From Rhodococcoides fascians NBRC 12155 = LMG 3623 (GTDB lineage Bacteria; Actinomycetota; Actinomycetes; Mycobacteriales; Mycobacteriaceae), in assembly GCF_001894785.1 (NCBI RefSeq), contig NZ_BCWW01000007.1, positions 248,001-312,000 on the forward strand: a stretch of DNA of 64,000 nucleotides, in the 5' to 3' direction. The notes under the pieces are model-generated. The model ran no database searches and was not told the origin of the DNA. It saw only the letters and a program-made list of their open reading frames with translations. Positions 55,482-64,000 of the stretch are shown in pieces. Made by a program: the position numbers and the translations under genes. Position 1 is the first letter of the stretch. Each line of letters opens with the position of its first letter.

Positions 55482-56984
55482 ATGGCGAACATTCCTGGTT
55501 GTTGGATCGACGGACGCGCAGTGGACGGCAGCGGCGACCGCTGCGGCGTCGAGAACCCGGCGACCGGAACCGTGGTGTCCGAGTTCGGTCTCGCCACGGC
55601 AGCGGACGTCGAAGCGGCTCTCGTTCGAGCGCGCTCGGCGCTACCGGAGTGGGCCACCGCAACTCCGGCCCAGCGCGGCGCGGTGCTTGCCGACTTGGCG
55701 CGATCGGTGGCGGCCGACGCCGAATTCGCAACCGAAGAGGTGGCCCAGACCGGCAAAAGCGTGCGTCTGGCAACGGAGTTCGACGTTCCGGGCAGCGTCG
55801 ACAACATCGAGTTCTTCGCCGGAGCTGCCCGACATCTGGACGGCAAGGCGGCGGCCGAGTACTCGCGCGAACACACCTCGGCCATCCGACGCGACCCGGT
55901 CGGCGTGGTCGGATCGATCACGCCGTGGAACTATCCGCTGCAGATGGCCGTCTGGAAGGCGATCCCGGCGTTGGCGGCCGGGTGTTCCATCGTGCTCAAG
56001 CCCAGTGAACTCACGCCTCTGACCACGCTGCGTCTGGCGCGTCTCGCCTCGGAGGCCGGCCTGCCCGACGGGGTGTTCAACGTGGTCACCGGAACCGGAG
56101 CGGAGGCCGGAGTCGCGTTGTCCTCGCATGCGGGCCTGGACCTGATGACTTTCACCGGTTCCACTCCCGTCGGGAGGCAGGTGATGTCGCAGGCAGCCGT
56201 GCACGGCACCCGGGTGCAGCTCGAACTCGGCGGCAAGGCACCCTTCGTGGTGTTCGACGATGCCGACCTCGAGGCTGCGATTCACGGTGCCGTCGCCGGT
56301 TCGTTGATCAACGGCGGACAGGACTGTACGGCAGCCACCCGCGCCATCGTCGCGGACTCGCTGTACGACGATTTCGTCGCCGGAGTTGCCGAGGTGATGG
56401 AACGCGTCGTCATGGGAGATCCGACGGATCCGGCGACCGACATGGGATCGCTGATCTCGATCGCGCATCGGGATCGGGTTGCGGCCATGGTGGATCGGGC
56501 TCGCGATACCGGAGCGAGGATCGTCACCGGAGGCCGTGTCGCGGACGGTAGGGGTGCTTTCTACCCTCCGACGTTGATCGCCGATGTGGGTGAGCAGGAC
56601 GAGATCTACCGCGACGAGGTGTTCGGACCGGTGCTCACGGTGTCGCGGCACTACGGCGACGACGATGCGATTCGGCGGGCCAACGACACCGCGTTCGGAC
56701 TGGCGGCCTCGGCGTGGACCCGCGACGTGTACCGCGCGGGCCGAGCGTCGCGGGAGATCGCCGCCGGTTGTGTGTGGATCAACGACCACATCCCGATCAT
56801 CAGCGAGATGCCGCACGGCGGATTCGGAGCCTCGGGGTTCGGCAAGGACATGTCGAGCTACTCGCTCGACGAGTACCTCACCGTCAAACACGTGATGACC
56901 GACATCACCGGTGTGGCCCGAAAGTCCTGGCATCGCACCGTTTTCGCTAGCGCAGGACCCGAGGATCAGGAGCTACGACGATGA
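55482..56984 (+). CDS. Aldehyde dehydrogenase (gamma-aminobutyraldehyde type)
   Basis: 500 residues from ATG 55482; the frame extends to 55386 but without family similarity. Landmarks: SITPWNYPLQMAVWK, the general-base glutamate in LELGGKAPFVVF, the catalytic cysteine in NGGQDCTAATR, and HGGFGASGFGKD near the end. GGQDCTAATR and the overall sequence are closest to PatD/PuuC-like enzymes that oxidise 4-aminobutyraldehyde to GABA; the exact substrate is inference. Its stop overlaps the FAD oxidase start (ATGA). Confidence 0.92.
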   Translation: MANIPGCWIDGRAVDGSGDRCGVENPATGTVVSEFGLATAADVEAALVRARSALPEWATATPAQRGAVLADLARSVAADAEFATEEVAQTGKSVRLATEFDVPGSVDNIEFFAGAARHLDGKAAAEYSREHTSAIRRDPVGVVGSITPWNYPLQMAVWKAIPALAAGCSIVLKPSELTPLTTLRLARLASEAGLPDGVFNVVTGTGAEAGVALSSHAGLDLMTFTGSTPVGRQVMSQAAVHGTRVQLELGGKAPFVVFDDADLEAAIHGAVAGSLINGGQDCTAATRAIVADSLYDDFVAGVAEVMERVVMGDPTDPATDMGSLISIAHRDRVAAMVDRARDTGARIVTGGRVADGRGAFYPPTLIADVGEQDEIYRDEVFGPVLTVSRHYGDDDAIRRANDTAFGLAASAWTRDVYRAGRASREIAAGCVWINDHIPIISEMPHGGFGASGFGKDMSSYSLDEYLTVKHVMTDITGVARKSWHRTVFASAGPEDQELRR

Positions 56985-58402
56985 GCGCATCCTGGGCTAC
57001 CGAACCCACCGATCGCGGCGTGGCGATGGTTCTCGGAGCAGCGCCGCAGCCCTTCTGGCTCGACCGACCGGAACGACCGACGCCCAGGCCGCGGCACTCC
57101 GGTTCGACGTCTGCGGATCTGGTGATCGTCGGCGGCGGGTTCACCGGATTGTGGGCGGCTCTGCAGGCGGCAGAGGAGAACCCCGACAGATCGATCGTGT
57201 TGCTCGAAGGCGACCGCATTGCCGAGGGCGCCACCGGACGCAACGGCGGCTTCTGCGCGGCCAGCCTGACGCACGGACTGGGCAACGGACTCGACCGGTA
57301 TGCCGACGAACTACCCGAGTTGCTGCGGATGGGAACCGAGACGCTCGACGCGATCTGCGCGACTGCGAAGAAGTACGGAATCGACGCCGACATCGAACGC
57401 ACCGGCGAGCTCGACATCGCCAATTTCGACTGGCAGGTCGACGACCTCCGTGAGCTCGGCGACGAGGGGAGACGACTGTCGCAACCGATGGAATACCTCG
57501 ACGCCGCTGCAGTGAGAGCCAAAATCACCTCACCGATGGCGCGCGGTGCCCTGTTCGACCCCGACGTCGCGATGATCGATCCTGCCAAATTGGCCTGGGG
57601 CCTGGCCGACGCGGCGGAGTCGCTCGGCGTACGCATCCACGAGAACACTCCGGCCTTGTCGATCGACAAGTCCGGCAACGGTATTCGGGTGAAGACGGGC
57701 TACGGCACCATCGAGGCAGCCAAGGTTCTGCTGGCCACCTCGGCATCGAAATCGTTGCGCCGCAAGCTCCGTCACTGGATAGTCCCGGTGTGGGACTACG
57801 TGATCATGACCGAACCGCTGACGTCTGCGCAGCTCGCCGCAATCGGCTGGTCCGGCCGCGAAGGATTGGCCGACTCCGGCAATCGATTCCACTATTTCCG
57901 GTTGACGGCGGACGATCGCATCCTGTTCGGTGGGTGGGACGCGCACTACTTCTACGGTAGCGACACCGACCCACGCCGAACCCAACATCCAGACGAGTTC
58001 GCGTTGCTCGCCGAACATCTGCTGCAGATGTTCCCAGCCCTCGAGGGAATCCGTGCCACCCACGCGTGGGGCGGATCGATCGACACGTGCTCGCGGTTCA
58101 GTGCCTTCTGGGATCTCGGCATGAACGGACGGGTGGCCTCGGTGGCCGGGTTCACCGGCCTCGGCGTCGGCGCGTCGCACTTCGGGGCCCGAACGGCACT
58201 GGATCTGCTCGACGGGCGCGACACCGAACGAACGCGCCTGAAGATGGTGCGTACCAAGCCGTTGCCGTTTCCACCCGAGCCCCTCAAGTCGATCGGGATC
58301 AACATCACTCGTGCGCAATTCGCTCGTGCAGACCGCAACGAGGGACGGCGGGGATTGTGGCTGAAGGGAATGGACGCGTTGGGTCTGGGCTTCGACAGCT
58401 GA
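56981..58402 (+). CDS. FAD-dependent amine oxidase (PuuB/DAO family)
   Basis: 473 residues. Dinucleotide site VIVGGGFTGLWAALQA at about residue 47, then EGDRIAEGATGRNGGFC, where the RNGGFC segment is typical of the gamma-glutamylputrescine oxidase and DadA-like group. The C-terminal domain has THAWGGSIDT and GFTGLGVGASHFGA. It should oxidise an amine or gamma-glutamyl-amine, giving an aldehyde for the adjacent dehydrogenase. No gamma-glutamylputrescine synthetase is visible in the window, so free diamine may be the substrate. Confidence 0.9.
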   Translation: MSASWATEPTDRGVAMVLGAAPQPFWLDRPERPTPRPRHSGSTSADLVIVGGGFTGLWAALQAAEENPDRSIVLLEGDRIAEGATGRNGGFCAASLTHGLGNGLDRYADELPELLRMGTETLDAICATAKKYGIDADIERTGELDIANFDWQVDDLRELGDEGRRLSQPMEYLDAAAVRAKITSPMARGALFDPDVAMIDPAKLAWGLADAAESLGVRIHENTPALSIDKSGNGIRVKTGYGTIEAAKVLLATSASKSLRRKLRHWIVPVWDYVIMTEPLTSAQLAAIGWSGREGLADSGNRFHYFRLTADDRILFGGWDAHYFYGSDTDPRRTQHPDEFALLAEHLLQMFPALEGIRATHAWGGSIDTCSRFSAFWDLGMNGRVASVAGFTGLGVGASHFGARTALDLLDGRDTERTRLKMVRTKPLPFPPEPLKSIGINITRAQFARADRNEGRRGLWLKGMDALGLGFDS

Positions 58403-58407
58403 CCGAG

Positions 58408-58475
58408 CGGCTGCGCCGCACGTGCGTGGAAACTCGGGCTCTGCTACGCATTTCCACTCACATGCGGCGAAGCCG
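58408..58475. terminator. Long imperfect bidirectional terminator
   Basis: Two 25-base arms (58408-58432 and 58451-58475) are complementary at 22 positions, with an 18-base loop. The structure fills the space between the convergent FAD oxidase and universal stress protein genes and should end both transcripts. Confidence 0.82.
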
Positions 58476-58476
58476 C

Positions 58477-59331
58477 TCACTCGTGCGGAACGACGACCAC
58501 CGGCACCGGGGCAGCACGCAGAATCTTGGCGGCACTCGAGCCCAGGAACACCCGCTTGGGGGTCGCCAGCCGACTCGAGCCGAGCAACAACACATCACCC
58601 GGTTTCCAGTCGAGGTTGCCCACGGCCTCGTCCAGTGTCGACCCGTCGGCCACCACGGATTCGAGGCCCTCGATGCCGGGGAGAGTGCGGGCCGCGAGTT
58701 CCAGATTCTCCTGTGCGGCAGCGACTTGCCGTCGACGCGTGTCCAGTGAAGTCTCGTCGCTCGGGGTTCCGGTCGATTCCAGAGAGACCAGCGAGACCAA
58801 TCGAAGAGGCACGTGCGCAGCGCTGGCGAGAGTGAAAGCGAACGGCAACGGGTTCGGGGCGGATGACCGGGTTGGGACGGCGACGGTGAGATCGGTGATC
58901 GGTGCGCTGGAGAGCCGGTAACCCCGAGGGGCAAGTGCCAACGGAACTTCCGAGGCGTGCAGAAGCTGACCGGCGACCGAGCCGATCGAATGTCGGTTCA
59001 GCAGGCCGTCACTGGCACCGCCGACAACGATCATGTCGGCATCGGAGTTCACGGCGAAGTCGATCAGGGCGCGGGCGAACGACTCGTGGCTGAGCACGTG
59101 CGTGGTCACCTCGATACCCGACGGGACCTGGGCGGCCGCGTCGTCCACCCAGCCCTTTGCCTTGGCCTCGAGGATCTTTCGATACGGTCCACTGCCTTCC
59201 ATGACAGGTTCGTCGACGGCCATGACCAGCACGATGTCGATGGACGCGTCGAGGGCGCGGGCGAGGGCGGTGGCCAGGGCTACGCCGTCGTCGCCGCTGG
59301 GGGTGGCGAGGTAGCCGACGGTGATCTTCAT
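58477..59331 (-). CDS. Tandem-domain universal stress protein
   Basis: 284 residues with two Usp domains (about 1-140 and 148-284). The first holds MIVVGGASDGLLNRHSIGSVAGQLL, the second DVLLLGSSRLATPKRVFLGSS, both in the place of the family's ATP-binding glycine motif; the second lacks the usual second glycine spacing, so nucleotide binding is uncertain. It follows the amino acid permease by 19 bases on the same strand, an arrangement often seen, where the stress protein may modulate the transporter. Confidence 0.9.
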   Translation of the reverse strand: MKITVGYLATPSGDDGVALATALARALDASIDIVLVMAVDEPVMEGSGPYRKILEAKAKGWVDDAAAQVPSGIEVTTHVLSHESFARALIDFAVNSDADMIVVGGASDGLLNRHSIGSVAGQLLHASEVPLALAPRGYRLSSAPITDLTVAVPTRSSAPNPLPFAFTLASAAHVPLRLVSLVSLESTGTPSDETSLDTRRRQVAAAQENLELAARTLPGIEGLESVVADGSTLDEAVGNLDWKPGDVLLLGSSRLATPKRVFLGSSAAKILRAAPVPVVVVPHE

Positions 59332-59350
59332 GAGTTTCGGTCCTTCTCTT

Positions 59351-60853
59351 CTAGTAAGTGTCCGGAACCTTGACTTCGGTGGACGCGGTGAGTGTTTTGC
59401 CCTGGAAGAAATCCTTGTTACCCACGAAGCACAGCAGCATCAGGGGGATTCCGAGTACCAGCATGCCGACACCGAGGACGAACACACCGCCGATCGGACC
59501 GTAGACGGTGTAACCGTAGTCGGGCTTGATCATGTCGACTGCGCTCTGCACGAACGCCCACGTCATGGACAGCCCGCCGAGAAGTGGAAAGATGCCGCGC
59601 ATGAACAGGTTTCGGGCGGACGAGAACAGTGTCCGACGGAAGTACCATGTGCATGCGTATGCCGTGATGCCGTAGTAGAACGCGACCGCGAGTCCGAGCG
59701 ATGCCACCGAATCCTGCAGCGCGTTGGCGCTGACGAAGGTGAGCACCAGGTAGAACATCAGGGCTGCGGCACCCATCACGAGCGTGCCGAAGCCGGGCGT
59801 CATGTACCTGGGGTGCACGCTGGCGAACCGCTTGGGGATTGCCTCGTACACAGCCATCGACAGTGTTCCCCGGGCCGTGGGCAGGATGGTCGTTTGTGTA
59901 GAGGACAGCGCCGAGATGGACACCGTCAACAGCAGCAGCGACGCGACGATCGAGCCGGCGACCGGATCGCCGAGAATGGTGAGCACATCGTCGACGTTGT
60001 CCGGATTGTTCAGACCGATACCCGTGTCTCCGAACCCCGCGAACGACTGCACGGCGTATCCGACGAGCACGTAGGTCGCGACGAGAATCAGCGTGGTGAT
60101 CACTGCGGCTCGTCCCGGCGTCTTCTCCGAGTCCTTCGTTTCCTCGCCGACGGCAAGGCAGGCATCCCATCCCCAGTAGATGAAGATGCACAGGATGATG
60201 GCCTGGGCCGCGTCGGACATCGTCACCCCGGTGGGCACCAACCAGCTCCATTGCGGCGTGATGGCCTGCGGACCGGCCGTACCCGTCCCCACCTTGACCA
60301 GTGCCGTCGCCGACACTCCGATGAGTACGCCGAACTGGACGACCAGCAACACGTTCTGCATGCGTTCGCTGATGAGGATGCCGCGAAAACTGACGTAGGT
60401 CATCGCGACGATGAAGAACGAACCGAGGGCGACCTTGGCCGCGGTGGACTCCGCCAAGTCCGACAGGCCGAGGAACTCGAACAGGTAGATGGCTGCGATC
60501 TCGGCGACATTGGCCAGCACGATGATCGCCGAGACGGCCAGCCCCCACCCGGCCATCCAACCGACCCAGGGCCCGAAGGCCTTGGTGCCCCAGGTGAACG
60601 ACGTACCGCAGTCCGGTGTGTCGCGCCCGAGCTCGCGGTAGGCGAAGGCGGTGAGCAGCATCGGAACGAAGGCGATGAGAAACATCGACGGTGCTTTGTC
60701 GCCGACGGACAGAACGACGTAGCCGAGGGTGGCGGCGAGACTGTAGGCCGGGGCCACCGCCGACAGTCCGATGACGATGTTGCCGACCAACCCGAGCGCG
60801 CCGGTGTTGAGTCCCTTGCCCGGAATGGTGTTGGGCGGTTCCGCAATCGACAT
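59351..60853 (-). CDS. APC-family amino acid/polyamine permease
   Basis: 500 residues from ATG 60853, with twelve hydrophobic helices. APC landmarks: GLVGNIVIGLSAVAPAYSLA in helix 1, CGTSFTWGTKAFGPWVGWMAGW, IFIYWGWDACLAVGEETKDSEKTPGRAA (key part EETKDSEKTPGRA), and TTILPTARGTLSM. It imports an amino acid or amine with protons. The position beside diamine or omega-amino acid catabolic genes suggests it supplies their substrate. Confidence 0.92.
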   Translation of the reverse strand: MSIAEPPNTIPGKGLNTGALGLVGNIVIGLSAVAPAYSLAATLGYVVLSVGDKAPSMFLIAFVPMLLTAFAYRELGRDTPDCGTSFTWGTKAFGPWVGWMAGWGLAVSAIIVLANVAEIAAIYLFEFLGLSDLAESTAAKVALGSFFIVAMTYVSFRGILISERMQNVLLVVQFGVLIGVSATALVKVGTGTAGPQAITPQWSWLVPTGVTMSDAAQAIILCIFIYWGWDACLAVGEETKDSEKTPGRAAVITTLILVATYVLVGYAVQSFAGFGDTGIGLNNPDNVDDVLTILGDPVAGSIVASLLLLTVSISALSSTQTTILPTARGTLSMAVYEAIPKRFASVHPRYMTPGFGTLVMGAAALMFYLVLTFVSANALQDSVASLGLAVAFYYGITAYACTWYFRRTLFSSARNLFMRGIFPLLGGLSMTWAFVQSAVDMIKPDYGYTVYGPIGGVFVLGVGMLVLGIPLMLLCFVGNKDFFQGKTLTASTEVKVPDTY

Positions 60854-61060
60854 AGGTCTCTCCGAGGTTCGAGTCGACCGAGGCGTCGGAAGGGGACCCG
60901 ACAGAATCGGTCGCGTGTGATGGATGAACACTACGATTTCCGTCGCCGATTCGCTGTGTATCGACGGAATAGTTTTCATCGGAGTAACAATGCAACGAAA
61001 TAGGTCGCGGAAGCGGCGGACGTCGGGGGAATCCGCGGACTCGCCGAGTGGCGATGACAG

Positions 61061-61085
61061 GCGCGCGTCCGCGCACGACGCGCGC
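61061..61085 (+). promoter_or_regulatory. GC-rich hairpin in the add leader
   Basis: GCGCGCGTC and GACGCGCGC form a perfect 9-bp stem with a 7-base loop, ending 12 bases before the add ATG. No ribosome site is visible between hairpin and start, so the structure occupies the place where one would be expected. Confidence 0.45.
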
Positions 61086-61097
61086 TACCGTCGACAC

Positions 61098-62222
61098 ATG
61101 AGCACCGCGGAGAACACTCAGTCCTCGATCGGTGGCAGTGCGCCACTCGATCTCGCGTCCATCAGGTCGGCTCCGAAGGCGTTGCTCCACGACCACCTCG
61201 ACGGCGGACTCCGACCGCAGACCGTGCTCGAACTGGCCGACGAATGCGGATACGACGGGTTACCCGCGACCGACGGTGCCGCTCTGGGGGAGTGGTTCCG
61301 CGACGCAGCGGACAGTGGATCGCTCGAGCGCTACCTCGAGACCTTCGCGCACACCGTGGCCGTCATGCAAACCCCCGAGGGGTTGTTCAGGGTGGCGCGC
61401 GAATGCGCCGAGGATCTGGCCGACGACGGCGTCGTGTACGCCGAGGTGCGCTTCGCGCCGGAACAGCACCTCGAACGCGGGCTGACCCTCGACGAGGTCG
61501 TCACCCACACCCTCGCCGGTTTCGAGGCGGGCATCTCCGCAGCCAAGGTGCGGGGCAAGAACATCACCATAGGCACCCTGCTGACGGCCATGCGGCACGC
61601 CGCACGTTCACGAGAGATCGCGGAACTGACGGTGCGTTTCCGTGACCGCGGGGTGGTGGGCTTCGACATCGCCGGGGCCGAGGCGGGCTTCCCTCCCAGC
61701 CGCCATCTCGACGCCTTCGAATATATGCGAGCCAGCAACGCGCACTTCACCATTCACGCAGGCGAAGCGTTCGGTCTGCCGTCGATCCAGGAGGCAGTGG
61801 CGTTCTGCGGGACCGACCGGCTCGGACACGGAGTGCGGATCACCGACGACATCACCACGAACTCCGACGGCACGCCGTCACTCGGTCTGTTGGCCGCGTA
61901 CGTCCGCGACACCAGGATGCCTCTGGAGTTGTGCCCCAGTTCCAACGTGCAGACCGGTGCCGTCGAATCGTTGGCGACGCACCCCTTCGATCTGCTCGCA
62001 CGACTGCGGTTTCGCGTCACCGTGAACACCGACAACCGATTGATGAGCGACACCTCGATGAGCCGAGAAATGGTCAAACTGGTGGATACGTTCGGCTACG
62101 GGTGGAGTGACCTCGAGCGATTCACCATCAATGCGATGAAGTCCGCATTCCTGCCGTTCGACGAGCGATTGGCGTTGATCGACGACGTCATCAAGCCTGG
62201 CTACGCGGTGCTGATCGGCTGA
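61098..62222 (+). CDS. add: Adenosine deaminase
   Basis: 374 residues from ATG 61098. Metal-dependent deaminase of adenosine and deoxyadenosine in purine salvage. The first zinc-binding segment reads [12 protein letters not shown], where actinobacterial enzymes have D in place of the usual H-x-H-L-x-G context; [20 protein letters not shown] and [11 protein letters not shown] supply the remaining ligands and catalytic residues. In mycobacteria it follows deoA; here a catabolic block separates them. No good ribosome site precedes the start; a hairpin lies there instead. Confidence 0.95.
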   Translation: MSTAENTQSSIGGSAPLDLASIRSAPKALLHDHLDGGLRPQTVLELADECGYDGLPATDGAALGEWFRDAADSGSLERYLETFAHTVAVMQTPEGLFRVARECAEDLADDGVVYAEVRFAPEQHLERGLTLDEVVTHTLAGFEAGISAAKVRGKNITIGTLLTAMRHAARSREIAELTVRFRDRGVVGFDIAGAEAGFPPSRHLDAFEYMRASNAHFTIHAGEAFGLPSIQEAVAFCGTDRLGHGVRITDDITTNSDGTPSLGLLAAYVRDTRMPLELCPSSNVQTGAVESLATHPFDLLARLRFRVTVNTDNRLMSDTSMSREMVKLVDTFGYGWSDLERFTINAMKSAFLPFDERLALIDDVIKPGYAVLIG

Positions 62223-62252
62223 CGAGCGAGCGCGCGGCCGGACGGGAACGCC

Positions 62253-63533
62253 CTACTTCTTGCGGAGACGGCTCTCGAACTCTCGCTCGAGGGCGCGCCA
62301 GGCCTCGGCCTCGACGTCGAACGGTGCGCTCGGGGCCAGCCGATCGGGACTGGGCTCGAGGGTGTACGAGACGTACCAGCCCAACGGTGTGGACGTGGCG
62401 AGGGCCTCGTCCACCGAGCTGTCGCCGGCGAAATCGGCTGCATCGGTGAACAATTCGACGGCAAGATCGAGCTGGTCGACGTCCACCGCGGTGGGCCCGT
62501 CGGCAAGGTCGTCGGCGAGTCCGGGCAAGACGTAGACGTTGTCGTCGGTGATCGTGATGTCCAGGGAGCCGTCGATCGCGGCGGTCTGAACATCGGAGTA
62601 GGTGCTGACCTGCGCCAGATCGTGATCGTGATCGTCGGCGAGATAGCGAGCCAGCGACCGCTCGGACCCGAACACGCTGATGGCTCCACCGCGGCCGAGG
62701 AAGACGGGCTTGTCGCCGAGGTAGCACCGCAGGGTGTACAGCGTGTCGTCGGACGTGATGATGCGAATGGGATCGATACCGACGGTGGTCCAGAACGTCT
62801 CCTCCGCCGCGGCAGCGGCGATGGGATCTCGGTCGACGTCGTCCTCGTCGCTCTCTGCGTCGTCGTCGGACTCGTCGTCCTCGGTGTCGTCGTCGATGTC
62901 GTCCGTTGCGTCGTCTGCATCGACGGCGTTCTCCGCAGCCGCGGTGATCTCCGCGTCGGCGACGGCAACGGCGGCGCTGTCGACGTCGGGGGAGGTCACG
63001 ATGGAATCGACTGCGTCGAGGACTTCGTCCCATTGCTTCGCCACTGCTGCGCCGATGCGGTCCCACAGCTCGGCACCTTCACGGCCGAGAAAGTTCTCGA
63101 CGCCACCGGCCACCGCTCCAACGAACGGATTTGTTCCGAAAAAGCTTGTGACAGGCCGTAGTTCGCAGACATCACCGATGGACGAGACAATGTCGAAGGT
63201 GGCCCGCAGTTCGGCGAGAACGTCGGCTTCGGGGTCTGCAGCCACCAACTCGGGCACTGCGACGAGGTCGAACCGATGCAGCTCGTCGGGCTCGAGTTCG
63301 TAGGCCGCGAGAGCGGACACCACCGGCCACGACGGGTGGTCGACGAGGTCGTTGTCGTCGTCGGATCGGACGAATGCGGCGAGCTCGGCAACCGTGGCGA
63401 ATCCGTAGAGATCTTCCTCGTGTCCGAGGAATGCCTCCCATTCGTCGTCGCCTTCTCGCCACTCCGGTGCCCACAGTGTCGAGAAGTCACCGGCGGTCAG
63501 ACCGAGTTCGATCGGGATGATGTCTCCAGCCAT
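62253..63533 (-). CDS. Conserved actinobacterial protein with acidic linker (Rv3311-like)
   Basis: 426 residues, no membrane segment. The N-terminal domain (about 1-185) begins IPIELGLTAGDFSTLWAPEW. A strongly acidic Asp/Glu/Ser/Ala linker follows (about 190-240, with DDIDDDTEDDESDDDAESD), then a C-terminal domain (about 245-426) with LYTLRCYLGDKPVFLGRGG and a final LEREFESRLRKK. By position next to add it corresponds to mycobacterial Rv3311, whose relatives are sometimes named primosomal protein without evidence I know of. Function unknown; soluble and probably cytoplasmic. Confidence 0.82.
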   Translation of the reverse strand: MAGDIIPIELGLTAGDFSTLWAPEWREGDDEWEAFLGHEEDLYGFATVAELAAFVRSDDDNDLVDHPSWPVVSALAAYELEPDELHRFDLVAVPELVAADPEADVLAELRATFDIVSSIGDVCELRPVTSFFGTNPFVGAVAGGVENFLGREGAELWDRIGAAVAKQWDEVLDAVDSIVTSPDVDSAAVAVADAEITAAAENAVDADDATDDIDDDTEDDESDDDAESDEDDVDRDPIAAAAAEETFWTTVGIDPIRIITSDDTLYTLRCYLGDKPVFLGRGGAISVFGSERSLARYLADDHDHDLAQVSTYSDVQTAAIDGSLDITITDDNVYVLPGLADDLADGPTAVDVDQLDLAVELFTDAADFAGDSSVDEALATSTPLGWYVSYTLEPSPDRLAPSAPFDVEAEAWRALEREFESRLRKK

Positions 63534-63548
63534 GGCGCGAAGCCTATC

Positions 63549-63863
63549 TCAGGAGTCTGTGAACGAAGCCTGCAGACTTTGCAGGATGGTCTCGCGCTGG
63601 TCCAACGCTGCGGACGCCGCCTCGGCGGCTGTGAGAACGATGGTCGACGCGAGTTCGCGGGCAGTCACCGATCCGAGATCCTCCGCGAGATCGAGGCCGA
63701 CCATGGCCCCGGTACCGTCCGCGACGACGGTCACGAGCCCGTTGGGCGAGGCCACTCGAATCCTGATGTGGTCGACGCGCTCCTGTGTCTCGCGCAATCC
63801 GTCGAGCCGGTGTCGGGCTTTGTCGATCACGGTGTCGAGATCGGTGGGGTGAGAGTGGGTCAT
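63549..63863 (-). CDS. YbaB/EbfC-like small protein
   Basis: 104 residues from ATG 63863, which overlaps the stop of the upstream gene (ATGA); the ATG-like start at 63878 lies inside that gene. A first helix (DTVIDKARHRLDGLRETQERV) is followed by a beta hairpin (VASPNGLVTVVADGTGAMVGLDL) and a second long helix, the YbaB fold pattern. Family members bind DNA or act as accessory subunits in mycobacterial secretion loci. Coupling to the unidentified upstream gene suggests a shared function. Confidence 0.75.
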   Translation of the reverse strand: MTHSHPTDLDTVIDKARHRLDGLRETQERVDHIRIRVASPNGLVTVVADGTGAMVGLDLAEDLGSVTARELASTIVLTAAEAASAALDQRETILQSLQASFTDS

Positions 63864-64000
63864 ACCGGTCGCAACCAACTCGTGGGTGCCGGATCCTGGG
63901 CCAGATCGTCGTTCGCGTCGGCGGCCACTCGGGCGTCGGTCGGCAGACCCAGGCGATCGAGGATGTCGGCGGGAACCCCGTCCTCGGCCAACCGGATTCG
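63860..64000 (-). CDS. C-terminal end of an unidentified protein
   Basis: The minus strand is open from the window edge to a TGA at 63862-63860, giving 46 residues that contain EDGVPADILDRLGLP and end APTSWLRPV. The 5' part is outside the window. The gene overlaps the YbaB-like gene by four bases, so the two are coupled. Too little is visible for a family call; the short acidic, proline-containing tail is compatible with a secreted or secretion-associated protein. Confidence 0.7.
   Translation of the reverse strand, partial: RIRLAEDGVPADILDRLGLPTDARVAADANDDLAQDPAPTSWLRPV

Noticed and set aside
59418-61196. 592-codon minus-strand frame over the APC permease
   Set aside because: Out-of-frame shadow with about one quarter Arg; the permease frame has clear membrane helices and family motifs.

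Overview
The window is high-GC actinobacterial chromosome. Gene order and protein types point to Rhodococcus or a close Nocardiaceae relative: a guaA / imuA'-imuB / acyl-CoA reductase / dnaE2 stretch, a SAM-IV riboswitch on metYX, DUF222/HNH and DUF3017 proteins, many GTG starts and ATGA gene overlaps. From memory, the core genes follow the order of the Mycobacterium tuberculosis segment from about Rv3396c (guaA) to Rv3311, with several lineage-specific blocks between them. I saw no rRNA, tRNA, CRISPR array or intact insertion sequence.

Region 1 (1-9.3 kb): the end of guaA; a divergent pair of PspC-domain proteins, one of them a sensor kinase with a LuxR-type regulator; a MerR regulator fused to DNA sliding-clamp domains; a Ser/Thr kinase; then imuA'-imuB behind a LexA box. 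Region 2 (9.3-20.2 kb): a hydrolase, a membrane protein, an ICMT-like methyltransferase, a two-domain fatty acyl-CoA reductase and an MMPL transporter, then dnaE2 behind its own LexA box, a phosphoesterase and an SDR. ImuA', ImuB and DnaE2 form the SOS mutasome.

Region 3 (20.2-27.6 kb) is accessory: a histidine-kinase-like protein without its phosphoacceptor histidine and ATPase domain, a DUF222/HNH protein beside a 5'-truncated SDR, a small exported protein, an SDR-MerR pair, trmL and a pentapeptide-repeat protein. Region 4 (27.6-34.3 kb): folD, a DUF3017 protein, and the metY-metX operon, led by a SAM-IV riboswitch, two hairpins and a 31-codon leader ORF starting Met-Cys-Cys-Cys whose stop overlaps the metY start. 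An MFS exporter and a siderophore-binding lipoprotein with an IdeR-like box follow.

Region 5 (34.3-43.7 kb): a two-component system, a DUF4173-type membrane protein, two small membrane proteins sharing a C-terminal motif, and a YidC paralogue; then xthA, trpS, a YihY protein and a D,D-carboxypeptidase. Region 6 (43.8-53.5 kb): a three-gene sugar-type ABC importer, a glutaryl-CoA-dehydrogenase-like enzyme, sdhCDAB, and cdd-deoA diverging from sdh. Region 7 (53.5-60.9 kb) is a catabolic block (aminotransferase, Lrp regulator, aldehyde dehydrogenase, FAD amine oxidase, Usp, amino acid permease) lying between deoA and add. The window ends with add, an acidic-linker protein, a YbaB-like protein and the tail of an unidentified gene.
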